From Tetraselmis striata (taxonomy: Eukaryota > Chlorophyta > Chlorodendrophyceae > Chlorodendrales > Chlorodendraceae), in assembly GCA_006384855.1 (NCBI GenBank), contig VCJN01000544.1, positions 347,001-411,000 of the forward strand: DNA of 64,000 nucleotides. Direction: 5' to 3'. The notes under the pieces are model-generated. The model had not been told where the DNA came from. It made no database searches and worked only from the letters and a program-made list of their open reading frames with translations. This document shows positions 1-12,600 of this stretch, in pieces. A program made the position numbers and the translations under genes. How positions within the stretch are numbered: position 1 is the stretch's first letter; each line of letters starts with the position of its first letter.

Positions 1-26
1 CCCAAACTTATGTGGAGGGGTGTAGT
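1..26 (+). repeat. Right end of a TIR element cut by the window edge
   Basis: The first 26 bases match the right terminal inverted repeat of the element at 39141-40497 (acttatgtg, then ggggtgtag) with one or two differences. The body of this copy lies outside the window to the left. Confidence 0.5.
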
Positions 27-254
27 AGCAGCGCAGGTACGACCTGGTAGAAGCGCAGCAACAGTTTCAATCTTTATATAATCCTTGTGAGATACTCCTT
101 AGTAAGCGACTACATGAGCGCAGCAGCAGTCAATATAAATACCGACTGCAATACATCGATCGTGGATCGTTTTATTCGTACTCGTACTCATACACACCCG
201 CAACACCCTATATCCTGCTCCTACGCGCGCGCGCATATCAGCAGCAGCGCAGTA

Positions 255-412
255 CGTAAAGTAAAGTTCGCCCCGGGACATCGGCCGAAGCCGCCCCAGC
301 ACTTGACCTCTTGCTTGCGCCAACTGTAATCGAAGGTCTGGGATAGCGACTAGTCCGTAGACCATTGCCTCATTCGAACCCCGAAGGGCTAATGCATCAA
401 CCGGGGAAACCC
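255..412 (+). repeat. Dispersed repeat F, copy 1
   Basis: A block beginning aagtaaagttcgccccggg recurs in inverted orientation at about 14663-14739 and, diverged and interrupted, at 58127-58490 in direct orientation. The second half (about 300-400, containing gcctcattcgaaccccgaag) is matched near 58385-58482. There is no convincing open frame. It is an interspersed repeat of unknown class. Confidence 0.55.
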
Positions 413-435
413 AGGACACGCCGGGACGATATTGC

Positions 436-507
436 CGAAAATACTTCGGCCAGGAATCGAACCCAGTACCTCTCGCGTACGAGACGACCGCTCAACCGAG
501 CGGACAA
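436..507 (-). other. tRNA-like pol III box sequence, possible SINE head
   Basis: On the minus strand this reads like a decayed tRNA: a D-arm-like segment (CGCTCGGTTGAGCGGT) is followed about 30 bases later by a perfect B-box-type T-loop (GGTTCGATTCC). The T-stem pairs only with wobbles and a clean acceptor stem is not evident, so a functional tRNA is unlikely. A tRNA-derived SINE promoter or tRNA relic is the better reading. Confidence 0.35.
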
Positions 508-554
508 GGGATGTACTTCGAGCGCAGTACGTATATAGCCCAGCAGTAGCAGTG

Positions 555-1455
555 CATACGCACACCCCTCCATTTCAGTAAGGGTTTCGAATCCGATCGA
601 CATGCCCGCCATATGCGGCTACATGTACACGAGGGCGGTCGGTGCTTGCATGCATGTTCATACCAGGTCATACCTTGGGCGGGAAGGCACGGCTTGGGCG
701 GGAAGTGCCGCGATAGCGCGGTACATGCATAATCACCCGATAGTATAAATTGCCACGCAAAAGCGGTTGCCGTCAACACTTCCATTGAGGCAAAAAAAGA
801 GCTTCAAGCGTTGGCGCTTCAAAACCAGCACAAATTGCGCCAATATCCGCCTGCATACATAGAGGCATGGCACAACCTGTTGCCCCCGTACTCATCACAT
901 CGCACCGCCCTTTCTTTGTATATGATATTACCTATCCACCATTTACATGTACGCGCGAGTCTGGCATTGACACTAGGTCATTCATGGTATGGGACAAGCC
1001 CTGTATTAATGCATCGATTCCGCTGCTGGTTTATTACGGCCAAAATTATGGACGAAGTGATGTAGTATGATCGTTGCATGCGCAAGCTGGAAAAGATTCT
1101 CGTGGCTTCCCTCGCGGCCTCCTTGCCCGTGTAGTAAGGCGTGGGGCAAATAAGCTTTTCTATAGTAGTACGTGGCCGCGCATGCCCATAGCAGCCATAG
1201 CGCGCCATCGTGAGCCGAGTGACACGAGAATGGCGTGCATTTTGGAAGCGGGAATGCGTCGAGCTGGCGGAAATATTGATGTGAAAGGGGGATCCGACAT
1301 GGCCGCCGTGGGCATTTATTGCTCAAGGGAGGCATGTGCCAAGTTTGAGTGGTCCGTGCACGAGTCCACCCAATACATGGCCACGCCACCGTGTACCAGG
1401 TTTTGAGATCAGCATGCGGTGGGTCACTACTGCATTCATTTTGGCGACCATGAAA
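555..1455 (-). repeat. TIR repeat family, truncated inverted copy
   Basis: This stretch is the reverse-complement relative of the repeats at 6120-7471 and 32632-33970: it opens with acacccctcc and contains matching blocks such as cccccgtactcat, the fold around 860-905 and the block around 1380-1410. Similarity fades near 1455, so the far end is missing. Open frames here are unrelated between copies, which argues against coding function. Confidence 0.55.
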
Positions 1456-2350
1456 GAAAAATACACGTGTCCACGTCAAAATATGGGCGTATCGGGGGTT
1501 TTTTTCGCCAAACCATAGCCATGTTTGCCTTGCATACCTGGACTATGATGAACTGCTCGTGCCACAATACATCTATACTGCCCAGCGCACCCCGTATACA
1601 CGTTGCATCGATCCTAGCACATCACGAGCACCCCGGTCCATCACGGGTCCCCTTGCGATCGCTGCAATAGCATGATTTCCTGTTTCGGCGACTGTAAGCA
1701 ATCATAACCGATATGCATATCGACACTGAACCCTTATAACAACAGAGCAAATAATATTGTGGCGTGGTGTAAGAGTAACGCATACATAATGTATATATAC
1801 TACCATATATGATTGCAGTATTTGGTATATATACCATGTATAAATGGTATATATGTGTTTATATATGTATACCTACTTTCTACGGCTGACATATATCGCA
1901 ATATTATGGTACTTTAATTAACATTATATTCCCGGGTTTGCGGGTCGGACAAACATTGAATTGTGTTGCAGAAACGTGTCGGAATATCCGTGCAATATTC
2001 GTGTTGTATTCCAGCTAACATAGGTTTCGCTCTTCACGGGGGGGTCAAAAACAGTAACATACCCAAGGCGTGGTTGCGGTAGGCAATTGCTGTACGATAC
2101 CCGTACATCAGGTCATCATCAAACGGTCACCCGCAACTGGCAATATTCCGCTGCGGAGTCTGCGTCATTGCGTGTGGCGGATGGGGCGACGTGTATTGAT
2201 GAGGCAGGAGACACGATGGCTCGCGGCACATGTATTAAAGAAAGCTATGATTGCCTCTGTGTATCGTTTTTGGATGGATTCAGTGGTACAGCGGAGGGGG
2301 CGTACACGTAATTGGAACCCCCCAGCTGTCGCGTCCCACGGCTATTGCGC
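1456..2350. other. Gene-free interval with AT-rich core
   Basis: I see no gene. The stretch about 1735-1960 is AT-rich with tata/atat steps. It lies downstream of the J-domain gene that ends at 2351 on the minus strand, so part may be its 3' UTR and terminator. Confidence 0.4.
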
Positions 2351-5300
2351 CTACAGCGGCAGCTTCAGCCAGCGCACCGCCACCGCACGGAGCATCCACA
2401 GGCCCACCGCGCCGCCGAGGTTCACAGCCAGCCCGTCGAGCACCTGCAGCCCATCCAGCTCCTCCCTCACAGTGGCCACGAGCACGAGCAGCAGGCTGGA
2501 GATCAAGTAGTACGAGATGAGGGTGCCAAACTGGCGGAGCAGCCTGCGGGACACCGAGAAAGGGGCGTTGGTCGATGCATCATGGGCACAGGCCTGGACC
2601 ACACGCCTCCCCAATCACGTCAACAATGAGATACAGGAAGGCTATGCAGAAGGGAGAACTACACGGGGAAGGGAGGGGCGGCCGGGACCCACCAGCCCGG
2701 GAACCTGAGGCAGACCAGGGCGGTGACGTAGCGGAGGCTGTACATCCACTTGGGGTGCTCCGTGACCGGCCCCGTGCTGAAGGCCATCAGCACATAGCCC
2801 TCCCCGATCTTGAGAGCAGTGACCGGCACCCACAAGTAGAGGGCGATCAGTTTTCGGAGCAGCTTGCCGGAGGGTGGGCCGAAAGAAGGGCACGTTCAGC
2901 TTGGATGCGCCTATGAGGACGAGCACTGCGCGCACCGGGCAACATCAGTCTCATCTGCACTTCAGGCTAGGCAGCAGGCAAATCGGCAAACTGGCGATTC
3001 ACATGGCGGCATTGCCTGTCAGCATGTCTACAAAAGCGGGAAAACAATGAGCACAGCAACGCGCACGCCAGTATCTCCTCAGGATGCGGACTTCTTGCGC
3101 CGACCCCCACACAGAGAGGCACAGTGGATGCGTGCAATAGCAGGCTGATAGTCGCCCTAACACTGTGAACAAGGCCAGTGGCTCGTGCCGCCTGAGCACA
3201 CGCGCTGCGCTATTCCAAGCCAGGCTACAGGACCCGGCGCAACACAATATATAGCTGTGATCGCCAAACGATGGCACTCTGCACTGCCCCCTGCTGTCGG
3301 CATTGGCCGGGTGACGAAAGGGATTACCCCCCCCCCCCCCCCCCCCCGCTCTCCCCCGAAGAAAGCCACATGATTATGGCCACAGCTGTGGGCGCATGGC
3401 GGGAGGCAGCTGGCTCACCCGGCGTTGCCAGCTTGAGAGGGCTCACATCGAGCGTGCGCGCCAGCCACAGCGGGGAGGACACGGCGAGCAGCGCGGTCGA
3501 GAAGCAGGTGGACACGATGCCGGCGAGGGCGCTGGCCAGCGCGCCGCGGTGCAGGAGGTGCAGCGGCAGCGAGGCGAGCACCACCAGCGCGACCTGCAGG
3601 AAGGTGAGGTACCCCACCGCCAGCACCATCTGGACGCCGAGCACAGGGGGGCGCAGCAGCGCGCGTCAGGTGGGTGGGCGTGCCTGCCGTGCTCGGCACT
3701 ACGGCGGAAAATGCCTCCTGGTCCCTGGACGGCAGCTCTTAGGCGAACGCTCTGTTGGCCAGAGCTCCGAGGGCGGGCGCGGCAGGGCCAGCACAGCCGG
3801 GGCCCTCCACGTACCGGAACCCTGGCGGTCACCGCCCACATCGGCATGCCGATCATCTCACGCGGCTCCCGCCAGAAGGGTAGCCAATCCGCGGGGCAGT
3901 TGGCCAGCAGCAACGTAAACACCACTGCGGCAATGGTCAGGGTCCTGCGGGGCCACACCGGGGCAAGACGCCGCTCAGGGCGGCAGGAGATCCAAGCCCC
4001 TCTGTTGACAGCCCTCGCGTGCAAACTGTCCTCCCAACCCGTCCGGTGCTCAGCCCATTCGTGTGCCAGCTGCCTTGGCGCTCTGGTAGATCTTCATGAC
4101 AGACAGGGTGGGGGCGCGCTGCCCATTCGAGCTTTGCCTGGACTGCGCGTGCACTTGTGAAAATGTGCCACAGGTCGGGCAGGGGGCAATGAGGGGGGGT
4201 CTCACCTGCCACTGAGCAGCCAGAATAGGAGAGCGGCAGCGCCCACTGCCAGCGTCTCGGCGGTGGGGTTCGCCCGAAACAGGGCGTGCGGCTTCTTGCC
4301 GCCTCCCGCCCCGACGGACTCCTCCAGCATGCACAAGTGGTCCCGCAGCCAGGCCTGCGCGACCTCCTCGCCCAGCGCCAGCCCCGGGTACTGCTGCTCC
4401 AGCACCACTGCGCGCTCACAGGGGGTCTCAGAGGCTGTGCAGGGGGCTGCGTGCGCACGCGGCGAGGCGGCGACTCCTGAGAGTGGGAAGGGCTCCGGAG
4501 GGCGTGGGGATGCCCCCGGGCACGGGCCAAGCCGGTGGCTGGGACGCGCACCTGTGGTGTCCTCGTCGCTGTGCGTCCAGAAGTTGTGAAAGATGTAGAC
4601 GACGGGCTCAAACACGCTCAGGCTCAGGCCGTCGCACATCACTGCGGTGTACGGCACCTCCAGCTCCACGCGCAGCCGGGCCCACACCTCCCTGCCGGGC
4701 ACGACAGCGCGGTGCCTGGGTGTTAGGCATAGCCAGGCGGGTGCGCGGCGGCGTGTCGGTTGGTCCCAAGGGGAGCAAGAGGGCGGACGGGCGGCCCACT
4801 CTGTCAGGAACTTCCATGCCTTGCGCAGGAAGGCGCCAAAGTCGATCGTGATGTCTGCGCCGCGGCGCGGCAGGTCAGCCGCAGGTGGACACACGAGCTG
4901 CATGCTATTGCACGCCCCCACCCCCCTGCTGCTCATCGTGAGGAGGCTGGGCGGAGGAAGGGGGGGGGGGGGGGGATACGCCAAGGTTTTCCTCCGCAGC
5001 ATTGACCCCATGGCGGTGCGATACCTTTGAACATCATGCTGTATCCTTCGTCGTACTCCTCCCGCTTCGTATCATCGGAGAGCACCTCGTATGCTGGGGA
5101 AGTGCCATCGCCAGCTTTGTCAGAAGCATAAGAGGAGGGGTGGGGGCGGAGGGCAAGTGGCCATGCGCAGCCGCACCCTGTGCAATCTCATGGAACACGT
5201 CGGCCGCATCTGCTGCCTTGTTCTTGTCGGGATGGTACTGCAGAGACAAGCTGGGGAGCAAGGTTGGGAGGGGGGGGGGGGGGGGGGGGGGCACAGCTCA

Positions 5301-5775
5301 GCGTGGTAACAACACCACATCTACCCCCAGCGCCACATGCGCTGGGCGCCAGCACGCTGTGGCACAGCATAGATCGGTGGGGAAGACTTGCCTACGGTAG
5401 GCCTTCTTTATCTCGGCTTTTGTGGCATTGCGGTCCACGCCTAGCACCTGCGTGACGGAGTCGCGACGGCACCCTTTTACAGCCGGATGGGTCAGCCGCA
5501 AAGAGCCCTCCCGCAGCACTTGGAACGGCGCGCCTCCAGACCCCCCCCCCCCCCCCCCTTCCCCTTCCTCCCTCCCCTTCAATGCGACAGCCGTCCGCAG
5601 TACGACTGCCTCTGCCGATACGACTGCTAAGGGTCGGGGGGGGGGGGGGGGGGGGGGGGGTTACGTCATAGTGCGTGCGGACCAGCGCTTCAGCGCCAGG
5701 CGGGCCGAGCGCCAGAATCAGCGCGACGCCCAGAACGCCAAGTAGCAGGCACTGCCGCCCCGGCGCTGAGATCAT
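2351..5775 (-). CDS. J-domain, multi-pass membrane protein (12 exons, one frameshift)
   Basis: Exons on the minus strand: 5775-5665, 5447-5392, 5250-5177, 5093-5025, 4854-4800, 4691-4552, 4407-4206, 3944-3815, 3629-3419, 2925-2705, 2658-2605, 2543-2351, about 504 codons; all junction phases agree. The N-terminus is a signal peptide (hydrophobic LLLGVLGVALILAL). It is followed at once by a J domain: YDVLGVDRNATKAEIKKAY, the Hsp70-activating HPD (YHPDKN), then AYEVLSDD. A soluble middle leads to several hydrophobic segments in the C-terminal half. A J domain directly after a signal peptide predicts an ER lumenal J domain recruiting BiP-type Hsp70. Two oddities: the intron after exon 2 uses a GC donor (GCAAGT), and exon 10 needs one base removed near 2864-2865 to stay in frame, meaning an assembly error or a damaging mutation. 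I cannot assign a named DnaJ subfamily. Confidence 0.85.
5448..5664 (-). other. Intron 1 of the J-domain gene with opposed C25 and G19 runs
   Basis: Directly after the donor (GTAA) the sense strand carries 25 consecutive C (plus-strand G at 5636-5660). Further on there are 19 consecutive G (plus-strand C at 5541-5559). The two runs could pair as a long GC stem inside the intron, bringing the splice sites together. Confidence 0.6.
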
Positions 5776-6119
5776 GGTGGCCACCGCGCGTCTTGCCGTT
5801 GCGCGCTGCACTCCGCCGACGCACACGGCTGCAGGTCCCAGCAGCGACCGCGGTTCTGTTGACGCCGCCGCTGCTGCTGATGTGAGCTCCTGCTGGCGCG
5901 AGATCCAGGCAGGGCAGAAAATAACTGTAAGGATTACATGCCGTACCGGTACCTCCGTGTAAAACTATTACATCAGGGCTTTAACAGATGCGCACTAGAA
6001 ACATACCGGTACCTCCATTACCCTGGATACCCATTCAGGATTTGGGCCTTTCTACGACTCCGATAACAATCCGTCTCTCGAAACTCTGTGCTCGCGCGCC
6101 GCCGCCCGAGCGATACTAA
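5776..6119. promoter_or_regulatory. Upstream region of the J-domain gene
   Basis: This is a 344-bp interval between the start codon at 5773-5775 and the repeat that begins near 6120. It presumably holds the promoter and 5' UTR. I see no clear TATA box and no gene. Confidence 0.3.
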
Positions 6120-7471
6120 TATATACCTCTCCACCAAATCCCTGGCCCCTTTCTCGCCGAATCCGAGCTTACGAATATTAGCGCAGTTGAATCTAGGATT
6201 TATGACCTGAAATCCTGGAATGAGGCACATTTATGCTAGCCATTACCACCGAAGGGTGTAAGCAACTTCTTTGGCGCCCTAATAAGTGCCCTATATGAGT
6301 GGCACTTGCGCCACACTGATGAGCGTTTACAGTACCCCCACAACAACGGGGGTTGGTGCCCCGCACGTCCCGCCGCGCATAGACCATTGCGTGCTGGTGA
6401 GATGGCCATGGGTGGGCGAGGAAACCTGTCAGCAAAGAGGCTAGGGTATTTTTGCTTGGGGTTGGACCATAGTGGCGTGCGCCCGTGCACGATGTGGCGT
6501 GATACCATCGCCAATGCAGTGCCGCCTTGTGCAGCTCTCAAACCAGCGGTATCGCTCGGTGCGTTGCGAGGAAAGTCAGAAAATTTCATATAAATACCAA
6601 TAAAAACTGCGCGAGTAGGGCTACACATTTCACAGTTGCAGCACGGTCGTCCCATACCATTTAGGCACTTTTCGATTTTTTTGAAATGATATGTCGAAAT
6701 CTGGTGTCTGTGTCAGCGTATGGTCAACACGTTGGCGTGAAACTTTATGCCAAAGGGGATCTCAAAATCTGATACACGGTGGAGGGACAGTGTGTTGTAT
6801 GTACTTGTGCACGGACTACTCATACTTGGCACATACCCCCCTTTAGCGATGCTCATGGCCGCCACGCCGGATCCCCCCTTTCACAACATTATTTCCACCA
6901 GCATCGACGCATTAAGGTGCACGCCATTGCCGCCCCACTGGGCTCGCCGTGGCGCGCTATTAGCATGCGGTCGTGCACTGCTATAGAGAAGCTTTGGCTT
7001 ATGGCAAGGACGCCGCGAGAACCCTCTCCCGCCTGCGCGTGCAACAATCACAACCGCATTTTGTCCATGATTTTGGCCATAAACCATCGTCATCAACACG
7101 TAGGGCTTGGTCCAGGTCGTTATCGACATAATTTCAATGCCCTGCGTGTGTGGTGGATAGTGATCATACCAAGGGTGATGTGGTATGAGTACGGGGGCTG
7201 TGGTGCCCCATGCCTATTTGAGCACACGAGTGGCGCAATTTGTGGTTTTGAAGCGCTAGCGCCAGAAGCCCTGCTTTTGCATGCATGAAAGTGTTGACGG
7301 CAATGGCCACCGCGTGGCAGTATGGGGTGTATCGCGCTGTCGCGGCATTTCCCCCCAGCCGCACGACCATGAGTATTACGCATGCACGCACGCACGGTCT
7401 CAGTGTGGCCGCCGCGCATGGGCATGCGGATCAAATTCACAAACCCCGTACTTATGTGGAAGGGTGTAGCC
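6120..7471 (+). repeat. TIR repeat family, full-length copy (about 1.35 kb)
   Basis: It is similar over its whole length to 32632-33970 in the same orientation, with long shared blocks around 6340-6460 and 6770-6880. It ends with cttatgtggaagggtgtag, and the left end (tacctctccacc) is a decayed inverted version. Frames are not conserved between copies, so this looks like a non-autonomous DNA transposon (MITE-like) without a transposase. Confidence 0.65.
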
Positions 7472-9607
7472 ACATGCGGGCCGGTGAATGACAGCGACTT
7501 CAGGACCCAGTGTCGGTCGGTTTCTGGTCAGACAATTTGTTTGCTGGCGCGGACGGCGGCCGCGAGTTCGCTGGGCAGCTCTTGGTGTTAATTTAGCGAC
7601 TGTACCGGTTAATCCGTGGTGACTAACTAATCCTTTGTATAATTTTAAGATATAGGTCGCTAATAGAATATATGCACTGCTTGCGGCGCAAGCAAGCAGA
7701 AACGACCATTAGGAATCAATTACAGGCAGTCTTTACAAGGTAAGGATTAATCATAGGTGATCTTTTCTTTTTCCGCCCCCGCCTGGGAGCAGTTGGACAG
7801 ACAGTCAGTCCAAGACAAGGGCTTGGTTAGTCAGAAAGTCATCGGTCACTGGCCGTCCTGCCCGCGCTAGTATGCATAATCCTTATTCAGGGTGTCAGAA
7901 ATTAGAACGCCCTATCCAGAATTCATCACTGGCAATGTCGGGCCCGAGCTTTTCCGGAAACACGGAATCTCGGGAAATTTTGGCAGAAAACGTTGTACCA
8001 GTGTATGATGGTGCTGCACTGGTATGAATATCGCTGAATTAATATACGAATTATGGACTTAACTCCCACTACCACTTCGGAAAGGTCGTTCCCTTCTTCG
8101 GCGTGTTGGTAAAGTTGACATGCGTTAGTGCGTCATCCCACACTGCAGGGTCCGACACGATTGTCTTTCAGTTGTGCTGGATTCCTCGCCTCTAAAGGGC
8201 GGTGCGGCTTGCCCGGCCATAGGTCATGTTGGGGTTGCCGGTAGGCCGCCTGTACTTGACCCGAGAAGATAGCACGTGCCGGGGAAGGCGTCCAAATCCG
8301 GACGGCTCACATGTCCAAGCCAACCCAAGCTGCATGCGGGCGATGTAACAGTCGATGGAGCACACGCCGAGTTCCCTTCGCAGTTTCCCTCGGGTGGACA
8401 CGTCGCCAGGAATCCTTGCTCCTGGTCGCTAATGCTACCGGTACTTAAGGAATGCTACCCGCAATACCCTTACGAGTCATAGTAATAGCGAATTGGCGAC
8501 CAGGCAGGTATGTGAGGACTACCAGAATCGGTAGTAATAGTATGCACATCTGTGCTGATCAATCTATGAGATGCTGTGATGAGAATCATATCAGGTGTCG
8601 CTTTTTAAACAAGTGCACGCACGCGAAATCACGTGTGAATACTACACAGTCACCCGGCCTTCAGAGGGCTGCGTGCTACGGGCTACGGCCGGCCCATGTG
8701 GGTTCATGCAGCCGGGCTGTAAGACGGCTGGCCTATGCAGTGGGAAGACTGGCGGGAACAAATTTGAATTTCAAAACAGACAGTCAAAGAATGCATTTAG
8801 GAGGCCAACTTGCTGTGCCGCCTGACGCGGAAGATGCCCGGCGGCCAAGGAGGCAAGGGCTGACATTGCCCTCTACCTACCAGAATGAAGTGACCGCCCG
8901 GACACACATGGAAGTTGACGCACACGTTCCGGTTCGTATGAGCACACCCCATTGCTGTGCAACACTCCCAGGCAACGCACACTCGTGCGCACTGCATTCT
9001 ACAAGATAGGTGGCTTTGTTGTTATATCAGAGCAGATTATAATCGTAATCAGGATCATAATTAGAGTATTGTTGTGTCTTGATATAATTGTAGTTACAAT
9101 TAGATTTTTCTTATACCTTATTCTTCTTGCATCTGGGCAGAGGGAGCTTTCTTTTTAACAGCGGTCCTAAGATGGCCGTCATTTCGATGACTTGCCGCCA
9201 CAGCGTTAGAAGGCTCGCCTGGCTTGCCTACGCCCGCACGTAGGTCGACACGGCGGCCTACGGGGCCGGGGCTCTGACAGTGACAGCGCCCACACCCCCG
9301 GGCCACTCCCTACTGTCTCTGCGCGATACGATACGCGCAGCTATGCCTCAGTGTAGTTACATGTTCTGGGCTACCGGTATGTATATGTGCCTGCCGCCTC
9401 CGCCGTGCAAAACCAGAGCACTTCACCCGGCCACCTGCTGCCTCAACTCGGAGGCATGGTGCTCTAGCACAGCGCGTACTTATAGCTGAAAAGAGCCGGG
9501 GGAGGGGGGAGGGGGGGGGGGGTCCCTTTCACTCCGCAGCGGCCCCCGAGAGTGGGGTAGGGTGGAATGCGGGAGCCGCAGTCGACCACGGTGTCTACGG
9601 GCGCCGC
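7472..9607. other. Gene-free interval downstream of ALWAYS EARLY
   Basis: I find no gene in these 2.1 kb. A pyrimidine-rich patch at 7765-7795 (ttttctttttccgcccccgc) resembles one at 14790-14808 and 58168-58185, suggesting further dispersed repeats. About 9015-9150 is AT-rich. A purine/G run at 9497-9522 lies just beyond the stop codon of the ALWAYS EARLY gene and probably belongs to its 3' flank. Confidence 0.35.
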
Positions 9608-12600
9608 CTAGTGCAGCAGCCCCTTGAGCGCGGCCAGCGTCTCCCGTATCTGCTCGTAGACCCCCAGGTTGGCGGCGCAGCGGGGCGTGATCGCCGCAGC
9701 CGCGGCGTCCACCGCGGCGTCCACCGCCCCGGGCGGCGCCGCAGCGGCGCTGAAGCGCTCCACGTGCATCACCAGCGACAGGCAGCCCGCCAGCAGGCCG
9801 CGCAGCGGGCGCCCGGGCCCCAGCTGCGCGACCGTCTCGGGGAGCAGCTCGCGCGCAAGGTCCGGCCCGGCGAGGGCGCCATGGAGCAGCGCGTCCGCCT
9901 CGGGCAGGCAGCCCGCCGGCGCCGCGCCAGGGGGCTGCCCGGGGAGGCCGGCCTGCCGCAGCGCCGCGTCCACCGCCGCGGCCTGCGCCTGCAGCGCCGC
10001 GGCGCGCACCCCGGGGCCCATCCGCGCCAGCTGCTCCAGCCCCGGGTCAAGCTTGCCCTCGCTCACCGCCTTGAGCTCCACCACCAGATGCGCATACGCC
10101 GCCTGAAACTCCGCACTGGGGAGCACGCCCGGCCCCAGCGCGGCGGCCTCCGCGTGCATGCGCTTCAGCTCCGCCAGCAGCGCCTCCTTCTTGTCCAGCG
10201 CCGCTGCCACCATGGACATAGCCGCGGCCTCCGAGGCCAGTGAGCCGCCCACAGCCCCAGGCTCCACTCCGGCGGCGGCGGGGGGGCTGCCAGCACCGCC
10301 GCCAGCAGCAGCGCCGGTGCCTGCCGAGCCGGCACGGCACGCTGGGCTGCCCGGCTCCGGCGGCCCGCTGGGCACGCTGTCGGGGCCGCCGAGGCCTGGG
10401 CCCAGCCTCACCCCCGCCGCGGCGCACACCCGGGCGACGTCCAGCGGCAGGTTCTCCAGCGGGTCCACCGCCGCCACGTGGACGTCCGGCACCAGCTGCA
10501 CCGCCAGCTGCTGCTCGTCGAACTGCACCCTGCGGGCGCCCAGCGGCGCAACACATCCGCCGGCGAGTCAGCCCAGCGCACGCCTGCCATGTCCACCACC
10601 AGGGGTGTATGCACGCGTTCCCTGCAGGTTGTCACCAGGCGTACAAGCATGCAGACACGGGTGGCAGCGCCGGGAGGGGGGAGAGGGGAGGGGAGGGGGG
10701 CGCACCGGCACTTGTGGTTCTCCACGGTGAGGACAGAGCCGTCGTGCAGCGTGCGCGTGAGCGGGTGCAGCGCCGTCACGCGCTGGCCGACCACAATGGG
10801 GCGCGGCAGGTGTGGCGGCAGGGCGCCGGGGCCCACCTGTGCGGCCTTGGCGCGCACCACCTGCCGGAAGTGCTCCAGGGCCTGGCGCTCCTCGCGCAGG
10901 AAGGCCAGGCTGAGGCGGCGCGGCAGGCCCAGGCTGGCGCGGATGACGCCCCACTCGGTGCGCGTGAGGCGCGTGGCGGGCGGGATCCCCAGGTGCGCGA
11001 GGTACTCTTGCCACTCGTTGTGCATGAACCACGGGCGGTCGAGCGACGAGTAGAACCACTCGCACATCGCCCAGCGGCGCGCGCGCGGGCTCAGCATGCG
11101 CCGCAGGCGCCGCTCCACCGGGTGCTGCGCCGCGCCCCGTCCGGCGGCACCGCTCACCTGCGCCGCGGGCAGCCGGGCGTCGGACGGCGTGTGTCCACAG
11201 TCAGCGGGCGCAGACGGAGGTACCGGTGCCGACGCGGGAATCAGACGCTATGTTCTGGAGACCGGAACCGTTCGGTAGGCGGACGTTCGGAGATCCCCAC
11301 AGATCAATGTCAGGTACTCGTCCAATTGTCGATGGAAACGGGCACGCGCTCTGATTCCCATGTTGCCGCGCCGGCAACCACATCTAGTGACGGGTAACCT
11401 GGGGTTGCGATGTTGCGGTACTGAGCCTAATTTCTCTTTCAACCCAGCCATTCAGTGGCCTCCTACTCCCCGGTGTTGAGCAAATGGCCGGCCATGCACA
11501 GCCCATGACCGCCTTGTGCCGCAGCCGATCGAGCCGGATTGGGAGGGGGGGGGGGGGGGGGGGGTTCGTCCACAGAGGACAATATAGCTGCACCCAACTC
11601 AGGGAACGGAAGCCTAGACACCTGGATATGGATCGCAGCGTGCACCCGTGCCTACGCAGAAGCGTTTTGTCACAGTGCTTGTGGGGAAATGCCAATCTTG
11701 CTGTGGTTGCTGGTCAGAGGGAGGGACAGCAGGGCTGGTCTAGCTACGGTACGCGTGACACCGGCGCTCTTAGGACACCCCGTAGTGTACGCTGCAAATT
11801 GGGGTCCCATGCAAGCTACATGTCGTACGGTGTCGTCAGTATTCGACCCCTGGCAGGTCGGGCGGGTTGTTATTTAAACTCGTAGTGTTCTCATTACCGC
11901 GTCGGCACCCATACAGTTCCGGGAGCATTGGGCCGACTCCTGTAGGGCCATACCCCGCACACTACTCGCACGACCACTGGCGACAGACCCAGTTCCCTGG
12001 GGCCCCGGCTTGCGAGAAAGGGTGGCGGCAGTACGCCATAGCTGATGGGACAATGGGGGGGGGGGGGGGGGGGGGGCTCACGGCCGCATGAGAGCTCGAG
12101 GGAGGCTGCACGAGGCCCGCCGCGACGCTGAGCGCCAGGGCGCCGGTCTTCCGAAGTGGGGTCAGCGCTTTGCATGGGCTGAGCGTCGTGGGCAGCCGCT
12201 CCGGGATGGGCTTCCGGCGGCGGCGCGGGGGCGTTGGACCGATCGGCGCATCGGCACCATCGGGGGGCCCTGCTGCTTCCTTATCCTCCCTCACGTCCTG
12301 TGGCAGACCAGCCCAGCCGGGAGCGGCTTAGGGGCTGAGGGTGGGCCATCCCCCCCCCCCCCCCCCCCCCAGGCCACGCTTCCCTGGCCCGATAGGTCCG
12401 CAGGCATGATGATTGGGGTGGCAGACAGACAGGGCCAAAAGAGGGGCGGCTAGAATGAATACTCAGTGAAAAGCCACATATATCATGCGGTGTTTTGTGG
12501 CTTTTGCGGTAACCGTCAGCAAGGAGAGCCCTGGTGAACAAGTGTCCTGCCCCCCCCCCCCCCCCCCCCCCCACTCCCCTTCACCATACCCCCCTGGCGC

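Noticed and set aside
4050-4100. Short frame MKIYQSAKAAGTRMG in the J-domain gene
   Set aside because: The exons on either side join in phase without it, so it is intronic.
3271-4160. Plus-strand frames of 215 and 254 codons
   Set aside because: Antisense to membrane exons of the J-domain gene and rich in homopolymer translation.
10240-11397. 385-codon plus-strand frame
   Set aside because: It is antisense to the DIRP and C-terminal exons of ALWAYS EARLY; high GC keeps the opposite strand open.
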